Below are positions 21,901 through 34,920 of a DNA stretch of 64,000 nucleotides, in pieces. Location: assembly GCA_000727475.1 (NCBI GenBank), contig KL647288.1:8397414-8461413 (forward strand), given 5' to 3'. Under the pieces are notes generated by a model. That model saw only the letters and a program-made list of their open reading frames with translations, was not told where the DNA came from and ran no database searches. How positions within the stretch are numbered: the stretch's first letter is position 1; every line of letters begins with the position of its first letter. The translations under genes were made by a program, and so were the position numbers. Origin of the DNA: Sarcocystis neurona. Its lineage: Eukaryota; Apicomplexa; Conoidasida; Eucoccidiorida; Sarcocystidae.

Positions 21901-24900
21901 TCTGCAGCAGCAGCGCAGTCGCAACAGCAGAAGCGCCGCCAACGTTCGTATACATCACCACCCCCCACCCGCGCGTCCACGTCTACACAGAGAGAGCCTC
22001 TTGCCCCCACTGATATCACCACCTCTCCACATGGGCGTACACTTCCACACACAGAGAGAGTGACCTCTCTCCGCTGAAGGCAGCTGCGGATCCGCAGATG
22101 CGCAGGAGCTTCCCCATCTCCGCACAAACACAGGGGCGGGAAGGTCACGCAGTTTTAAAAGCATCTCGCGCGTCCCTTCGTCGATAGCGACGTCTCCTCC
22201 CTGACAAGGGGCGAGTAGCAGCAGCTACGCAAATGGGCGCAGGTATATAACGGAGGAAGCCAGAGCTGCACTTGCGCCGCGGAACAGCAAACTTGCGAAA
22301 CTCTACCACTGCAGCGCACTTCACGAATTCGACACACACGTCTTCTCTGTACGCACCCGTGCCTCTACACAGACACGCACGTGTGCGATTGCGCAACGCA
22401 GTGTACGACTTCGTCAGAGGGCCCCCTCTCTCGGTCTACATACACACAGACACACACATATATGTAAATATGCAACGACGTCGTCCGGCATGTCACAGAG
22501 AACACTTCTTCTCCTCTCCTTCTTCTTCTTCTTCTTCTTCCTCGTCTGACCGACCTATTGCCAGTCTAGACAGATGCAGGTGGGCACACAAACACACACA
22601 CGTACATACATCTGTATGTACACTGCTGCTGCAGGTAGTAGGCAAATGCAGCCTGGCAGACGCACACCTCCTCACCGTCCCCAACAGCGGCAAGGAAGGC
22701 GAGATACGCACGTGCGCCTCCCGCTGCCCGCCCCCCCGGCTGACTCGCAACGAGTGAAAAGCGACTGGCGGTGGTGGACGCAGAGCCGGAGGACGGCCAC
22801 AAAATTCTTCTCCGCTTCTGCGACTCCTTCCGCTGTCTGGGTATTGGCGCGTGACTGTTTTTATGGCTCTTTCTGTGTACAGCGCGCCCCCACTTCCCTC
22901 CCCACCTGTGGTCGACGCCACGTATTTGTCAAAGCTTTTCCAGCAAAAGACCAAGAAGTTTCTTCTAGTGCGACGACGCAACGTGTGACGCCGGTTTCCT
23001 CCGCGCAGCAGCACTTTCCTCCCTTCCCCTACTTTGTGGAGATTCACTTCACAAGCCGTGTGTCGGAGTATCCGAGCACCCTCCGCACTCCTAGGCAAAA
23101 CGCGGCGAGTCGTGAAAATCAAACTTTCATCGATCGACCACACCTATTATATTGCAGTGCGCGTCTATCGCTTGTACAGCATCAATGATGCCTGGACTCC
23201 TGTATTGCAGACGGACTGCTAGATGGTGGCTCTCTCTGTCTCTACAAGGTCTGCGGCGTCAAACTACTGTACATCGCTGTTACTACGTCGTCACGAGCCA
23301 CAAGACGCATATACACACATATATGTATACACATATATGCGTATGTGCTTATGGGCCTATACACATACAGACACAGGTATACATCCATATACATCCATAC
23401 ATATACTACACATTATATAAACGTACGTATACACACGTTCACTATATACATACGCACGTGTCCAGATACACTAGCCTATACATAAATACACAATTATACA
23501 CAAACATACACCAAACACATATAGATGTTCGACGTATATATATATATATATATATGTATCTCGAACATCTATATGCATATACAGACGTACACATTCATAT
23601 ACACTAGGCACACATACGTATAAATATATATATATATATATATATATGTGTATATACGTACAATTGTACACGCATGCCCAGCCAGATACATTACATATTG
23701 GCACTGTTGTTACAAGTACACTTTATACATGAATACATAGGGTATACACAAACATACACCATATGCATGTACATATATATACATATAGATCTACTCGTAC
23801 GTATGAACCTACTCCAACAATGCACCTATGTATATATATATGCGCACGAACGCCCCCTTCCGTTTTCTTTCTCCCGCTGCTGTCTCAGGGTTGCGTGAGG
23901 TGCAGTGAAAGCGAAGCAGCAGTGACCTACTTCTTCAGGAGACCAGTGCTGCTGCTGCGCTCCTGCAGAGTGCCCGTCCTGCTGTCCTGCTGCGTCGGCC
24001 TCGTCGCTCTCCGCTTCGAGTCTGCCACCGACTGCTGCTGCTGCTAGGGACACGGCATTCTCCAGCAGCTTCTGCGCCTCCTGCGTCAGCGGCCCGGCTT
24101 GCTGCAGCAGCTGCAGCACGCCTCCCTTCACCTGCTCCTGCACAGCAGCACCAACAGCACGCGCGCAAGGACCCCACAGCAGCAGTCTGTCTCCACAGGC
24201 GCATGCAGTCACTATCTACCACGCGCCCTACCAGCCTTCCCCGCCTTGACCCTCTTTCTCCACAGGCGCGTGCGCTGGCACACGCCTGGTGCAGGCACAC
24301 AACGACACACAGAGAAGTAAGTGCATGACTCAGGCAAGCAACTCCGGTGTAGGCGATGAATTTTGCATATGTAAATAATCGGTGGAGTCGTCAGAAAACA
24401 ACTGCAGCGCTGCAGTTGCTACTGAAGACGCGCCGTGCTGCCGCTCTGCCGAGAGGGAGGGGCAGAAGTCTACCTTTGCTGCTGCTACTGCTGTGTACGG
24501 CGTAGAAGCGCTGTGTGTGTCTGCTGCTGTGGAGAAGAATGTCCAAGTGCTGTCGACGCTGCCCCAGCTGCTGCTAAAGACATTCTTGGGGAGGGTGGTG
24601 CTACAGCTGCTGTTGGAGTGTCCGCTGCCCTGCTGATGGCTGCGGTCCCTGCGGCTGTCGTTAAGTCTGCCGACGCTCTTAACTCTGCTGCTGCAGCTGC
24701 TGCTGCTACGGTTTCCGCCGTCGCGCCACCGATGTGTCGAGACCACCTGCTGCTGCCGGTGTTGCTTTGCCGGCTGCCGCACCTGCTGCTGCTGCTGTTC
24801 CGCTCTGCGGCTGTTGCTCCGCCCTGCTGCCGCTTCGGCGCTGCTCGCGGCCCCCTGCAATCTCTCGTGCTATTTCTCACCTGGACTGTGTGCATCGTCT

Positions 24901-27900
24901 CGAGAGAAGCAGCAGCCGCACTTTTTCTGCTGTTCAGTTTGAACTGTTCTTCAAAGGAGAGAGAAGTGGATGCATGCGCTGCTGCAGTACACGGCGCCCC
25001 GCCAGCACCGGTAGCGGGATGCAGGCCGCAGCGTTTGCTGCGTCGGCGGGTCTTGATGTCGCCAGCAGAAGAAATGCTCACGACAACCGCCTCGCCGTCG
25101 TCTTCGTCACTCTCTTCATCTCGCCCTCTGCTGCACTCCTGCCCCTCCCCCCCCTCTGTCTCCTCGTCGCTGCTGCTTCCACCTGCGTGGTCTCTTCTCG
25201 AAGAAAAAGAGGACACTGCAGCCGCACCGCCGTGCGACCCCCGCCTCTTCGGGCAGCTCTCCACGTTGAAAGCTATGCAACAACAATAGCACCAGCAGCC
25301 ACCCATATACATGTATATATACATGTGTATATCGTAGAAATACGGATGAAGGTACGTCTGACGTAATATACACGCGTGATGCGTACTTCCAGGCACTTGA
25401 GCCCAGCGTCGGTAACCACAGCAGCAAATATACATATATAGGCATATATAAACTAGATGTACTATACACGGGTATGTATCTCTCTGCAGATAGATGGAAG
25501 GAAAGTGTCTACGCAGAGGACCGGCACAGCCCCGCTGCTCTCTCTGCTACAAGATGAGTGACCTGTTTCTTCACAGAGTACTGCTGCTACTTTTTAATTT
25601 GGACACACACGTATATGTGTATATACGCATACACATGTATATATATGTATACGCAGGAGGCCGTACACGTCTACACAGTCAGCAACATGTGGATACGTGG
25701 GAAAGCTGTTCTCACATACATATGTGTGTCTGCACGAACCTACGTGTGTACGTATATATATATATATATAGCGAGATAAATATACGCACAAGTAGAAAAC
25801 CCTCGGTGCTTCACGCGTGTGTAGAGCTCTTGAAGCAGAAAACAGACGTTTACGCGCCACTGTGCTGCAGAGAAGAAATTCTTTACCTTTGAGCGCCTGG
25901 CGAGCATCTGCGAGAAGCTGGAACACCTGCAGCAGCAGTTCGCTCATGCGTCGTTGCTCCATCTCCGCGTCGTCGACGACGGTCTGTCCTGCGTCTGCGT
26001 AAACCGCAGCGTACGCGGGCCCCTGCCGCAGCACGAGAATAGGAGCAGCAGATTCAACAGCGTAGGCAGCACGTTAGCACGAGCGGATGGACACCAGCGG
26101 CAGCAGCAGAGTAGCCGAAGCAGAGGGACTCGGGGAGAAGCAGCAGGGTTGGGTGGCAGCAACAGATGCGTACCGGCAGCACCGGCAGAATCGCAGCAGC
26201 AAGGCAGTAGTTGTTGCACAGGGATTTGACGATCACGACAAGGAAGAAAACTACCAATAGTAGCAGGCCAAGAGGTGTGTTACGACAGCGCCAGCAGGCT
26301 AGAAATCTGTGCGCGGCAAAAGCAGAAGCAGATGCAATCACACGCCGCCACAGCAGCGGAGCGGTTGAAGGGGAGACGAAGAGGAGCAGCACGCGCCCCA
26401 CACAGGGCAGCCGCAAGGAGGGGCAGGGGGAGACATCAGCTACAACAAAGGGGAAGGCTACGTCCAGGCACACCAGCAGCAGCACGCGCAGTGGGCCGCA
26501 GCGTGGGGGGAGGACGTCGGAAGCAGACGGCGGAATGCAGGATAGGCGGTGCAGTCACCGATATCACAGCACTGCTGCAGATCAAAACACTTCATCTTCT
26601 TCTTATCCTCCTGCCGCGGCGGCAGTCGCTCGGGCGTCGCAACAACAGCAGCAGCCCCGCATCAGGGACAGCAGCAGCTTCGAGACAGCCCATCAGATGG
26701 CGCCGAAGAAGCCCCAGCAAGAGCCACGGGGAAAGAGGCAGCAGCAGCGGCGGCCACAGCAGCCGTCCCAGGGCAGGGGGAGAAGGCGGTGGCGCAGCAG
26801 GAAGAACGCGCGCCTGCACGCGTTTCTGACAGCAGCAGACGCAGTGGTCACCAGTACACACACACGTCCGCAGCAGAGCGGCCAGCAGAAAAGCAGGTAA
26901 CTACGGGCAGCAGCCACAGAGAGAGACGCTGGGGCTGCATCCGCAGAAAGGAAAAGCTGCAGCACTCGCTTGCTGCACATGCGTACCGCAGCCTCCAAAG
27001 AATCTGTCGCCGGCAGCTGGTGGTAGTCAATTCTCTTGATCTGCGCAGCAGAGCGCACCACACAAAGGACACCTGCATGCGTCCCCATACATCCGTGTCC
27101 GTCCTATCTCCTTATACGGGCGTAGACACAAAGCAAAGGCGTCTTGACACTTCAGGCGCCTTAACCTGCTGATGTGAATTCGCACGTCCGTGTATGTATA
27201 AGACTTTACTTCACGTCTCTGTGTGTGTGGTTGGGCGTGCTGCTCTCGTGCCAGCCGCTGCCCACATACCCATATATGCGGGAAAGATCTGGCACATAAC
27301 ACTGCAGAAACTTGCACCTGTCTGTCTACACACACCCAGGCATATGAGCGCAGGCACCCCACCCTACAAATGACTGCCCGCCTGACGCCAGACACGCAGA
27401 CACTCCGCCTCTTCAGCAGGAGCGCGTCGTCCTCCGTACGTCCGGGTAAAGGTGCGTTTCTGGAGAACACAGGCTTGAACTCGTCAACCTCAACACCCTG
27501 TCCACATATATTCATGCAGCAGGCATCACGGACGCGTCAACAGCAACTCCACAGACCCAAAGCGACGCACTGGCAGAATGCTTGACGTGGACAGAAGTAC
27601 ACCTGCTCCCATCCACGAGGAAGCCTTCCGGTCTCCGCGCGCTTCCTGTGACCCCCGCTCAACCGCTGCACCTACGCTGGCAGCGGAAACCACCTACAAC
27701 ATACTCACCTAGACATCTCTCTCTACATTTATACACACATATATGAGTGGGAGGCAGAGAAGACAAAAATGTGTGTTCAACGCAGATACGTGTACACGGG
27801 GGCGCCGTACGCGGCCGATACACCCGACAACGAGCCTCTGGTGCATGCGTCGGCACACAGAGGTAGACACCGGCATGTGTATGAGTAGTGATACATACAT

Positions 27901-30900
27901 ACATACATACACACACACATACATACAGAGCCAGTGAAGAATACACACGTAAAGGCACACGTAGGTAAGGAGGGTCGTCGTCGATATGTATACATATGCA
28001 CGCTGTTCGAGGAAGACGGGTTTCCCTCGCAGATACACATTCTATACGTGCCCCCCGTCGCCCAGGTTTCTGCCTCAGAGCCCTCCCTCCCCGCGGTGGG
28101 CGTCTGGACGGAAGGAAGCGGAATACTCTTCCCAGGCGCTGGCGCGCATCACGCACACACACAGGGACGCACGTACACACGTGCAGAGACAGACGCAGAG
28201 AGACGAAAAGGCAGCGCCAGAAGGAAAAAATAAGACAGAGGGACGGGTGCCCAGGTGTGCCCTGCTACGCGTTTGTCGCTTCTTCTCTCTGTGTCTCTCT
28301 CCACTGGCACACACACACGTCCCCCCCGCTGTTTACGTCTGCTCAGGAAGAAAAGTCGCGCCTGCGTGCACAGGGGGAACTCTCCTCCTGCTTCTCGTGT
28401 ATCGAAGCAGCCTCGCCCAGACTGCTGCTGGGGCCCGCAAGCGCCTCTCACCTCTGCTGCGGCTGCTTGAATTCTGCTTTGCAAGCCTTCATACTTCCTG
28501 CAGCAGCAAAGGCACCACGAGCCGCAGCAGCAGCACAGGGCCAGATGGTACAGCACATTCAGCAGCTCCGTGGCACAAGCATCAGCGGCACCAAGAGGCC
28601 CCTTCCGCAGCAGCTGCAGCAGCCAGAGGTCCCTTTCGCAGCAGCAGCAGTAGCTGCTGCTGCTACAGGGGAACCTCCCGCAGCAGCAGCAGCACCCGTC
28701 AAGCGGCAGCTGCGGGAGTCTCGAGCTGCAGCACCAGTAGGGGCGAAAGGAAACTGCCTCGCAAAACCAGCAGCAGTTCCTCTCTCTCTGCAGCAGCAAC
28801 AGTTCTCCACCGCCCAACGCTGACGATGCTCACTTCTATACGGAGCAGCAACAGCGAGCCTCCCGTGCCCCATCCGACAACAACGCCACGTCTCGCTGAC
28901 GGGCAGCAGCAGCACTTATCCCGATAAGGACAAGCTCTCCTGACAGTAGCAGCGGCACACCGTCGCGGCAGCGGCACGCCATTGCGACGGCGGCAGATAC
29001 TCCGCAGAACACGACGTGTCCACGGGTGACAGTTACCACCAACACTCGCAGCAGTGCCGCTCTACCCTTTGAGCAGACCTGCCTCTTGATGCTGCTTCCT
29101 TCTCTTCCACATGGAAGGCACCCAGCCAAGCAAGCGCCAGCACCGACAAGCGGAAGAACAGCAGCAAGATTGAACAGCCAACGAGCGCGACGTCAGGAGA
29201 AGAAACGTACGCATGTACATGTGTGTGCAGCAGCAGCTCGAGCTCTCGCTTTTCCCCGTACGCACTGTCTGCAGAAACTGGCGCCCCCGCAGGTCTACAG
29301 CGGCACTGCTGCTGCTGCTGTTGCACCGCCAGCAGGGGCTTCGTCAGCAGCAAAGCACGTCCCCACACACCTACAGCAGAGAGCTGCACCCATTTTTATA
29401 CGCCGCGCAAAACAATGTGTGCAGTGCTGCTTCTCTCAGATAAAAGGGAACCCCCCCAGGGCAGCAAGCAGAATACGCGCTTATCAGCGGTACCTACACT
29501 CGCAGCAGCACACCAGCGGCGTGGGCCTCTGACTGCCCGCACGAGTAGTTGCTGCGGATTCGCAGTTCCGCTCGACGGCAGCACGTCTGCCGTTGCAGCT
29601 GCGGTGCTTATGCTTGTGCCTCCGCTGCTGCTGGTGCGGTGCTGCTGCTGCTGCTGTTGCCGTTTCGCTGTTGCTGCTGCTAACCCCCGGAGGCTCTGAC
29701 TGCTGCTGACGTGGGCGAAACGATGTCACTTACTCTTGCAGCACCTCAGGCGGGTGCCACGGGAGATCCATACATTCTTCGAGTCCCACCTGCCCAGGCT
29801 CTCGCACCTCCGACAGGGCTGTCAGTTTGAAAGTGACGTTGTTCTGCGCCAGCGCACGTCTGGAGGAGTAGCGGCAGCACACCCTCGCACAAAGTTTCGA
29901 GTGCAGCGTCAGCAAACTCCGCACGCCGACAATCGCAGAAGGTAAATGCCGCAGGTGCGCGACGAGAACAGCCGAAAGGGCGCTACAAGCGTCGCCCCGC
30001 CCCGCAGCAGGAATACACACATGCAGCAACAGCAACAGTACCACCGCCACTGCTTGCTGCGACAGCGGGAGTCACGCACACGCAGCAGCTGGAGCCGCAC
30101 GCAGCGCTCCAGCTGCAGCAGCTTTCGACAGTTCGACACGACCAGCAGCGGAAACAGCAGCACTGCAAGTGACACCAGCAGGTGCCACATGCGTGCGGCA
30201 GCAGCAGCAGCAGCGAAAGCGCGCGAACCGAGTGCCGCCCCAACAACAGCCACTACATACGCACAGTGGCAACAAGACAATCCATCTGCTGGAGTCTACG
30301 ACCCGAGCAGCAGCTGCGACCACGGAGCCGAGCAGCTGCGGCAGTAGGGAGCATCTCGTGGGACATGCACAGCAACAGAACGCATACCACGCATACATCC
30401 TCCCGGCAGCTGAAGCCGGCGCAACGGCAGTCTTACATCAAGCCGAAGTAACAACAGTAGCGAAAATCAGCAACGCCAGCAGCACGCAGCGATGAAGGCA
30501 CAGCCGCCCTAGCATATACGAAGTCTCAGCAGCAACACCAGCAGTGACAACACGCAACAACACGCGCGCAGCACCGGCAGAGCAGCAGCATTCCTCCTCC
30601 TGCTGGTTCTGAGGCGTAGCAACCACACAGTAGCCGCCTTCATTCAACAAACTGTGGAGTCCCAACAGCATCGGCAGCAGCCTCGACGGCACCTTCAGCA
30701 GCAGCGTTGCATTCGGCTGCGTATAGAGACGGCAGAAACGAGAGCCCATCAGAAAGCAGCAGCACCAGTGAGAACCGCTGAAGCAACAGCACCGGCGTGA
30801 GACGAATGGTTAACAGTGTCCACGTAGTTACGCATACACACTTATTTATATCTGCATGCGTAAAACGCATACATTTGTATATATTAGACGTACCTACTCT

Positions 30901-33054
30901 TTCTGTCTCTGTCTCTCTCTCTATATGTAGTGCTGCTGCCTAGTGCTGTAGGTATTACCTCCATGTTCTAACTGCGCTGCCCGCAGTTTTCCTGCGGCGG
31001 CTGTTTATAAATGTACCTATAAGCGGTGCAGCAACTGCTATCAATAGCGAATGGTTGCCGTTGCTGCTGCTGTTATTTTTTACGCATATAGGACGCTGCT
31101 GCTGCGGCTGTCGTCGGTGCTGCTGGGGTCGTGCTGTTATTGCTGCCCGTCTGCCCCTCTAGCGTCACCCCTGCACGGCGCCCCTGCCCGTTTCCCTCCC
31201 CCTGTGGCTGCGCTGCTATCAGTGCTGTCTCTGATCTATCTAGTGCCACACATCTGCTGCTGCCCCTGCCGCTGTTGCTGTTGACCCTGCTGCTGTGCTG
31301 TTGCCCGCGTCGCTGCTGCTATTGCTGCCCCTGCGACCCCTGCGGCTGCTGCCGTTGCCCCTGCTGCTAGTGTTGCGCCACTGGCGCTCGTGCTGCATTG
31401 CCCTTTGTGTTACCTAGTCGTGTGGTGTTGGTGCAGTATCATTTCTCTCACCTGAAGCGTCGTGAGTGGGATAGGAGCAGTTTTTTGCTGATGCGCAGTC
31501 CCTTGTTTGCCGCAGTAACGGCTTTGAAGCCCAAGACCCAGTAGTCATATTCAAATTCATCTTTGCATGTCAAGTCGAGCGTTCTGGATCCTGGGGGGGC
31601 CTCCTGCAGCTCAATCTGCTGTCGTACCCACTCCTCTTCTTGTGCTGCTCTCCTCTGTTCCCTCTTCTCCGTCGCCGCTGCATCGTCATCTGCTGCCGCT
31701 TCTCCTGTTGCTGGCGGTCGTGCCGCTGCTGCTGTTGCTTCTCCTGCTGCTGTTGATCTCCCTCCTCCTCCTCCTCCTCCTCCTCTTTCTTCGCCTGGCG
31801 CTGCCGCTGCCTGACACGGGCCAGCGCGGCAGCGCAGACAGGCGCCGGCTCCGGTAGCTGGAGTCCGTCTGCAGCAGGACGGTGTCGTTGCCGAGCAGCC
31901 GCTGCCCACAGCAACAGCGGTAACAGCGCCACCACCACCTCCGCTGCCTCTTCGCCCGACACGTCCTCCCCCTCCGGCACCGCCTCGTGCTGTTGCCGCT
32001 GCTGCTTCCGGTGATGCCGGTTTCGCAGCGGCAGCTGCTGCGCCGCTGTGAGTAAGAAAGACCAGGGAAAAGGACAGATGCTGCAACGCAGGCAAGCGAT
32101 AGTTAAGGAATGTTTGCGTCTTCTGGCCAAGAATAACCCCGCGCAGCAGCGGCAGATGCAGCACCGAGGAGTCCTTGGTCTTCGACGACGTGTACCACAG
32201 CAAACGCCGTCGGTCCGCCGACAGCTGGAATTGCCGCAGATGTGGATACCCGTACCGCGTGTGCTTGAGCAAATTCGAGCCTGCCACAGCAGCGAACCGC
32301 GCAGACGCATGGACGGCGCAATGCTGAACAGCAGCAGCTGCTGGGACAGTCGCAGAGAACGACTCTGCAAAGCAGAATCGGGAGAAGGAACAGCAGCAGC
32401 AGCAAGAGCAGCCGCCGCTGCAGCAAGAGGGGGCCGCACAACGGTGGTCAAGGCGCGTAGTGGCAGCGGAAGAGCAGCAGCTGGAAGAACCGCAGCAGCT
32501 ACCAACACAGCAGAGGCAGCGGTTGGAACAGCAGCATGAGGAGACGCACAAGCTGCACCAGCAGTAAAAACGGCAGCAGCAGGACCCCCAGGAGCAGCAG
32601 AAGCAGCTGCAGCAATGTGGCGAGGAGTTCCTTACCTCGCATCATACGTTGAAACGCCTTCTGAGTCTCGATATGGAGCAGGGGCTGCACTGGCACCAGC
32701 AAGCGCCTCCACCGGTTGCCTGACGAAAAAATGCAGCAGTCCTGTCTTCGTCGAACGTGACCTCTCGCTTCCCTTACTTCTTCCCCGTTTTCTCTTTTTC
32801 TTGCTCTTCCGTCCTCTCCCTTCCCACGTGAAGTAACACACACACGTCTCTGTAATATCTCTGCTTCGCAACGGGTTCGTCTTTGTGAACTTCTCACTCT
32901 TGCGGACGCATGCGTCACGGGTGCGTACACGTGCGCACACATGAGAAAGACGAACTCTTGTAGCAGACGCCTGCAGCACATAACACTGCGCAGACCCACG
33001 CGGAGACCGCACCTCCTCAACGCGCTCTCTGCTGCATTCATCGATGATACGCAT
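18972..33054 (-). CDS. PH-domain and coiled-coil protein, 13 exons
   Basis: Exons on the minus strand: 33054-33013, 32684-32636, 32280-31452, 29859-29734, 28497-28452, 27497-27440, 27072-26987, 26022-25887, 25272-24881, 24137-23931, 21253-21149, 20979-20797 and 19406-18972. Every join keeps phase, giving 897 aa; exon 1 is the least certain. Residues about 26-306 are a PH domain: SNLLKHTRYGYPHLRQFQLS and RRLLWYTSS at the start, QTFLNYRLPALQHLSFSLVF in the middle, and the closing strand and helix RTLDLTCKDEFEYDYWVLGF. An Ala/Gly/Gln-rich insertion of about 150 residues splits it. Acidic Ser-rich linker follows in exon 9, then amphipathic helices in exons 10-12 and a Gln/Ala-rich tail. PH domains of this shape bind phosphoinositides or proteins at membranes. 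The overall architecture is not one I can name; a weak likeness of exons 11-13 to nucleoporin coiled coils was rejected. Confidence 0.7.
20100..20590. repeat. TATA/ACGTATA-rich simple repeat in an intron of the PH gene
   Basis: Degenerate GTATAT, TACGTA and ACATAT motifs, including a duplicated CATTTCCTAATATATA-type unit near 20318-20360 (TTTCCTAATATGTATAGGTACACA followed by a near copy). It lies in the intron between exons 12 and 13. Confidence 0.65.
20980..21148. repeat. Intron containing about 2 copies of a 61-63-bp tandem repeat
   Basis: The intron between exons 11 and 12 of the PH gene holds two degenerate copies starting CTGGGGCACAGGA (21013 and 21074) and ending in CACAC, then a partial third copy (CTGTGGCACA) near the donor. 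Most of the intron is repeat sequence. Confidence 0.7.
21440..21860. repeat. GTATGTAT-rich simple repeat in the largest intron of the PH gene
   Basis: Runs of GTATGTGTATGTA and GTACGTATATG with no coding content. Part of the 2.7-kb intron between exons 10 and 11. Confidence 0.7.
23290..23860. repeat. (TA)n and CATACA repeats with an embedded hairpin
   Basis: Two long (TA)n runs (about 23535-23555 and 23622-23648) among ACATATA motifs. A perfect 15-bp inverted repeat flanks the first run (23518-23532 and 23561-23575). All lie within the intron between exons 10 and 11 of the PH gene. Confidence 0.75.
31560..32040 (-). other. Low-complexity insertion inside the PH domain
   Basis: Within exon 3 of the PH gene, codons between the FSLVF strand and the RTLDLTCKD strand encode Ala, Gly, Arg, Glu and Gln-rich sequence of about 150 residues. 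The frame is open throughout and no good donor exists at its start, so it is read as coding sequence and not as an intron. Confidence 0.6.
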
Positions 33055-33099
33055 ACAAAAATATGGCGGACGAAGGTGTTTTCAGCTCACGCCTGTGCA

Positions 33100-33660
33100 C
33101 ATACATTCACACACATGTAGACGAAATACAACTACACATAAGTATATATACGTATGTACACAAACATAGATACACATACCTACACATACACATGGATACT
33201 TACATATATATATGCGTACTCCTTGGATTAGGCGTCCTACGACTATACATTTATATATGTGTGCATACACGCACATATACACACACACACATATACCAGC
33301 GTGTACGCCGTACAGTAGGCGTACGACGACTATACATATGTATATATATATGCACAGAAACGTACACATGCGTACTCACACACATACATACTTATATGTA
33401 TATATATGCGTACGCCTGAGATTAGGCCTACTATTATATATGTATATGTATATATACCTGTGCATACACGCGTGCATACACACATACATATACAGGTGTG
33501 TACGCCTTCAAGTAGGTGTACTACGACTATACACATATGTGTATATACATAGATATGCACACACACACACACACATACAGATATAGATTCATCCCCACAA
33601 GCATATAAGATGTATACGCCTTAGATTAGGCATCCTACGACTATACACGGGTCTACGTGG
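33100..33660. repeat. Five-copy interspersed repeat with a conserved core near AGGCGTCCTACGACTATACA
   Basis: Five related units begin near 33211, 33300, 33407, 33495 and 33609, spaced 88-114 bp. Each has the order GTACGCCT, about 8 variable bases, TAGGC, then CTACGACTATACA or a variant. Spacers are variable-length TATA/ACACA tracts. The array sits just upstream of the PH gene start. Confidence 0.75.
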
Positions 33661-34079
33661 ATATTTCTGTCCACCGATGAAGACGCGTGAGGAAGGACGT
33701 TATTCAGCGAGCCATCTCTTTTAGCTCCACGAACTTTGTCCAAGTCAAATGCAGAGGGTCCTGCACGTACAAATTTGGGCAACGTCTCCATGTCTGTCCG
33801 CCTCTGCGTTGCACGGCGTCGTCGTTTTCACCTGCTTTCCCCTCTGCCTTGCTTTTCACTTCCTTTTTTTGCTTGCGTACACGTGTGTATCTTATGTTTG
33901 TACGTAGGTGTGTGTGTATACGAGGGTGAATATATGGAAGTATGAAGAAATCTGGGTGGACGTGCAGAGGGACACGTGTGCCTGTTTCGCTGGGTAGATA
34001 TATCGCCCGAGTTCAACGCACAATCTTCTCCACGTTTACACAACTTTTCCTACATCAGACACAGAGACATGGACATATA

Positions 34080-34142
34080 AAAATATACATACGTATATAT
34101 ATATGTATATGCATACATATATATGTATATATACATATGCGT

Positions 34143-34178
<36 letters not shown>

Positions 34179-34920
34179 GCGTACACATACATATATATAT
34201 AAATATGCGTGTATATATATATATATATGCGTATATATGCATATATATATACATATATATGTGCGTACATATACGTATATATGCATACACATATATATAT
34301 ATATATATATGTGCGTACNNNNNNNNNNNNNNNNNNNNNNNNNNNNNNNNNNNNNNNNNNNNNNNNNNNNNNNNNNNNNNNNNNNNNNNNNNNNNNNNNN
34401 NNNNNNNNNNNNNNNNNNNNNNNNNNNNNNNNNNNNNNNNNNNNNNNNNNNNNNNNNNNNNNNNNNNNNNNNNNNNNNNNNNNNNNNNNNNNNNNNNNNN
34501 NNNNNNNNNNNNNNNNNNNNNNNNNNNNNNNNNNNNNNNNNNNNNNNNNNNNNNNNNNNNNNNNNNNNNNNNNNNNNNNNNNNNNNNNNNNNNNNNNNNN
34601 NNNNNNNNNNNNNNNNNNNNNNNNNNNNNNNNNNNNNNNNNNNNNNNNNNNNNNNNNNNNNNNNNNNNNNNNNNNNNNNNNNNNNNNNNNNNNNNNNNNN
34701 NNNNNNNNNNNNNNNNNNNNNNNNNNNNNNNNNNNNNNNNNNNNNNNNNNNNNNNNNNNNNNNNNNNNNNNNNNNNNNNNNNNNNNNNNNNNNATGCATA
34801 TATATATACATATATATGTGCGTACATATACGTATATATGCATACACATATATATATATATATATATGTGCGTACATACATGTATATATGCATGTATATA
34901 TATATATATATATGTGTATA
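34080..34920. repeat. (AT)n/ACATAT repeat block surrounding the assembly gap
   Basis: Almost pure alternating AT with interspersed TGCGTACA. It encodes only Ile-Tyr runs in all frames and carries no gene. Confidence 0.85.
34319..34793. other. Assembly gap of 475 N
   Basis: Unknown bases within the (AT)n block. The 82 bases before the gap (34237-34318) and the first 82 after it (34794-34875) read identically, so the true structure is probably a longer tandem array. Confidence 0.95.

Noticed and set aside
24435..25366. Overlapping plus-strand ORFs of 284 and 210 codons
   Set aside because: They encode Leu/Cys/Ala runs from CTG tracts, while the minus strand has an exon with consensus borders and matching phase.
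29736..29945. Plus-strand ORF preceded by an acceptor-like CTCTTGCAG
   Set aside because: The minus strand reads as an exon ending in a perfect GTAAGT donor and joins the PH domain in phase.
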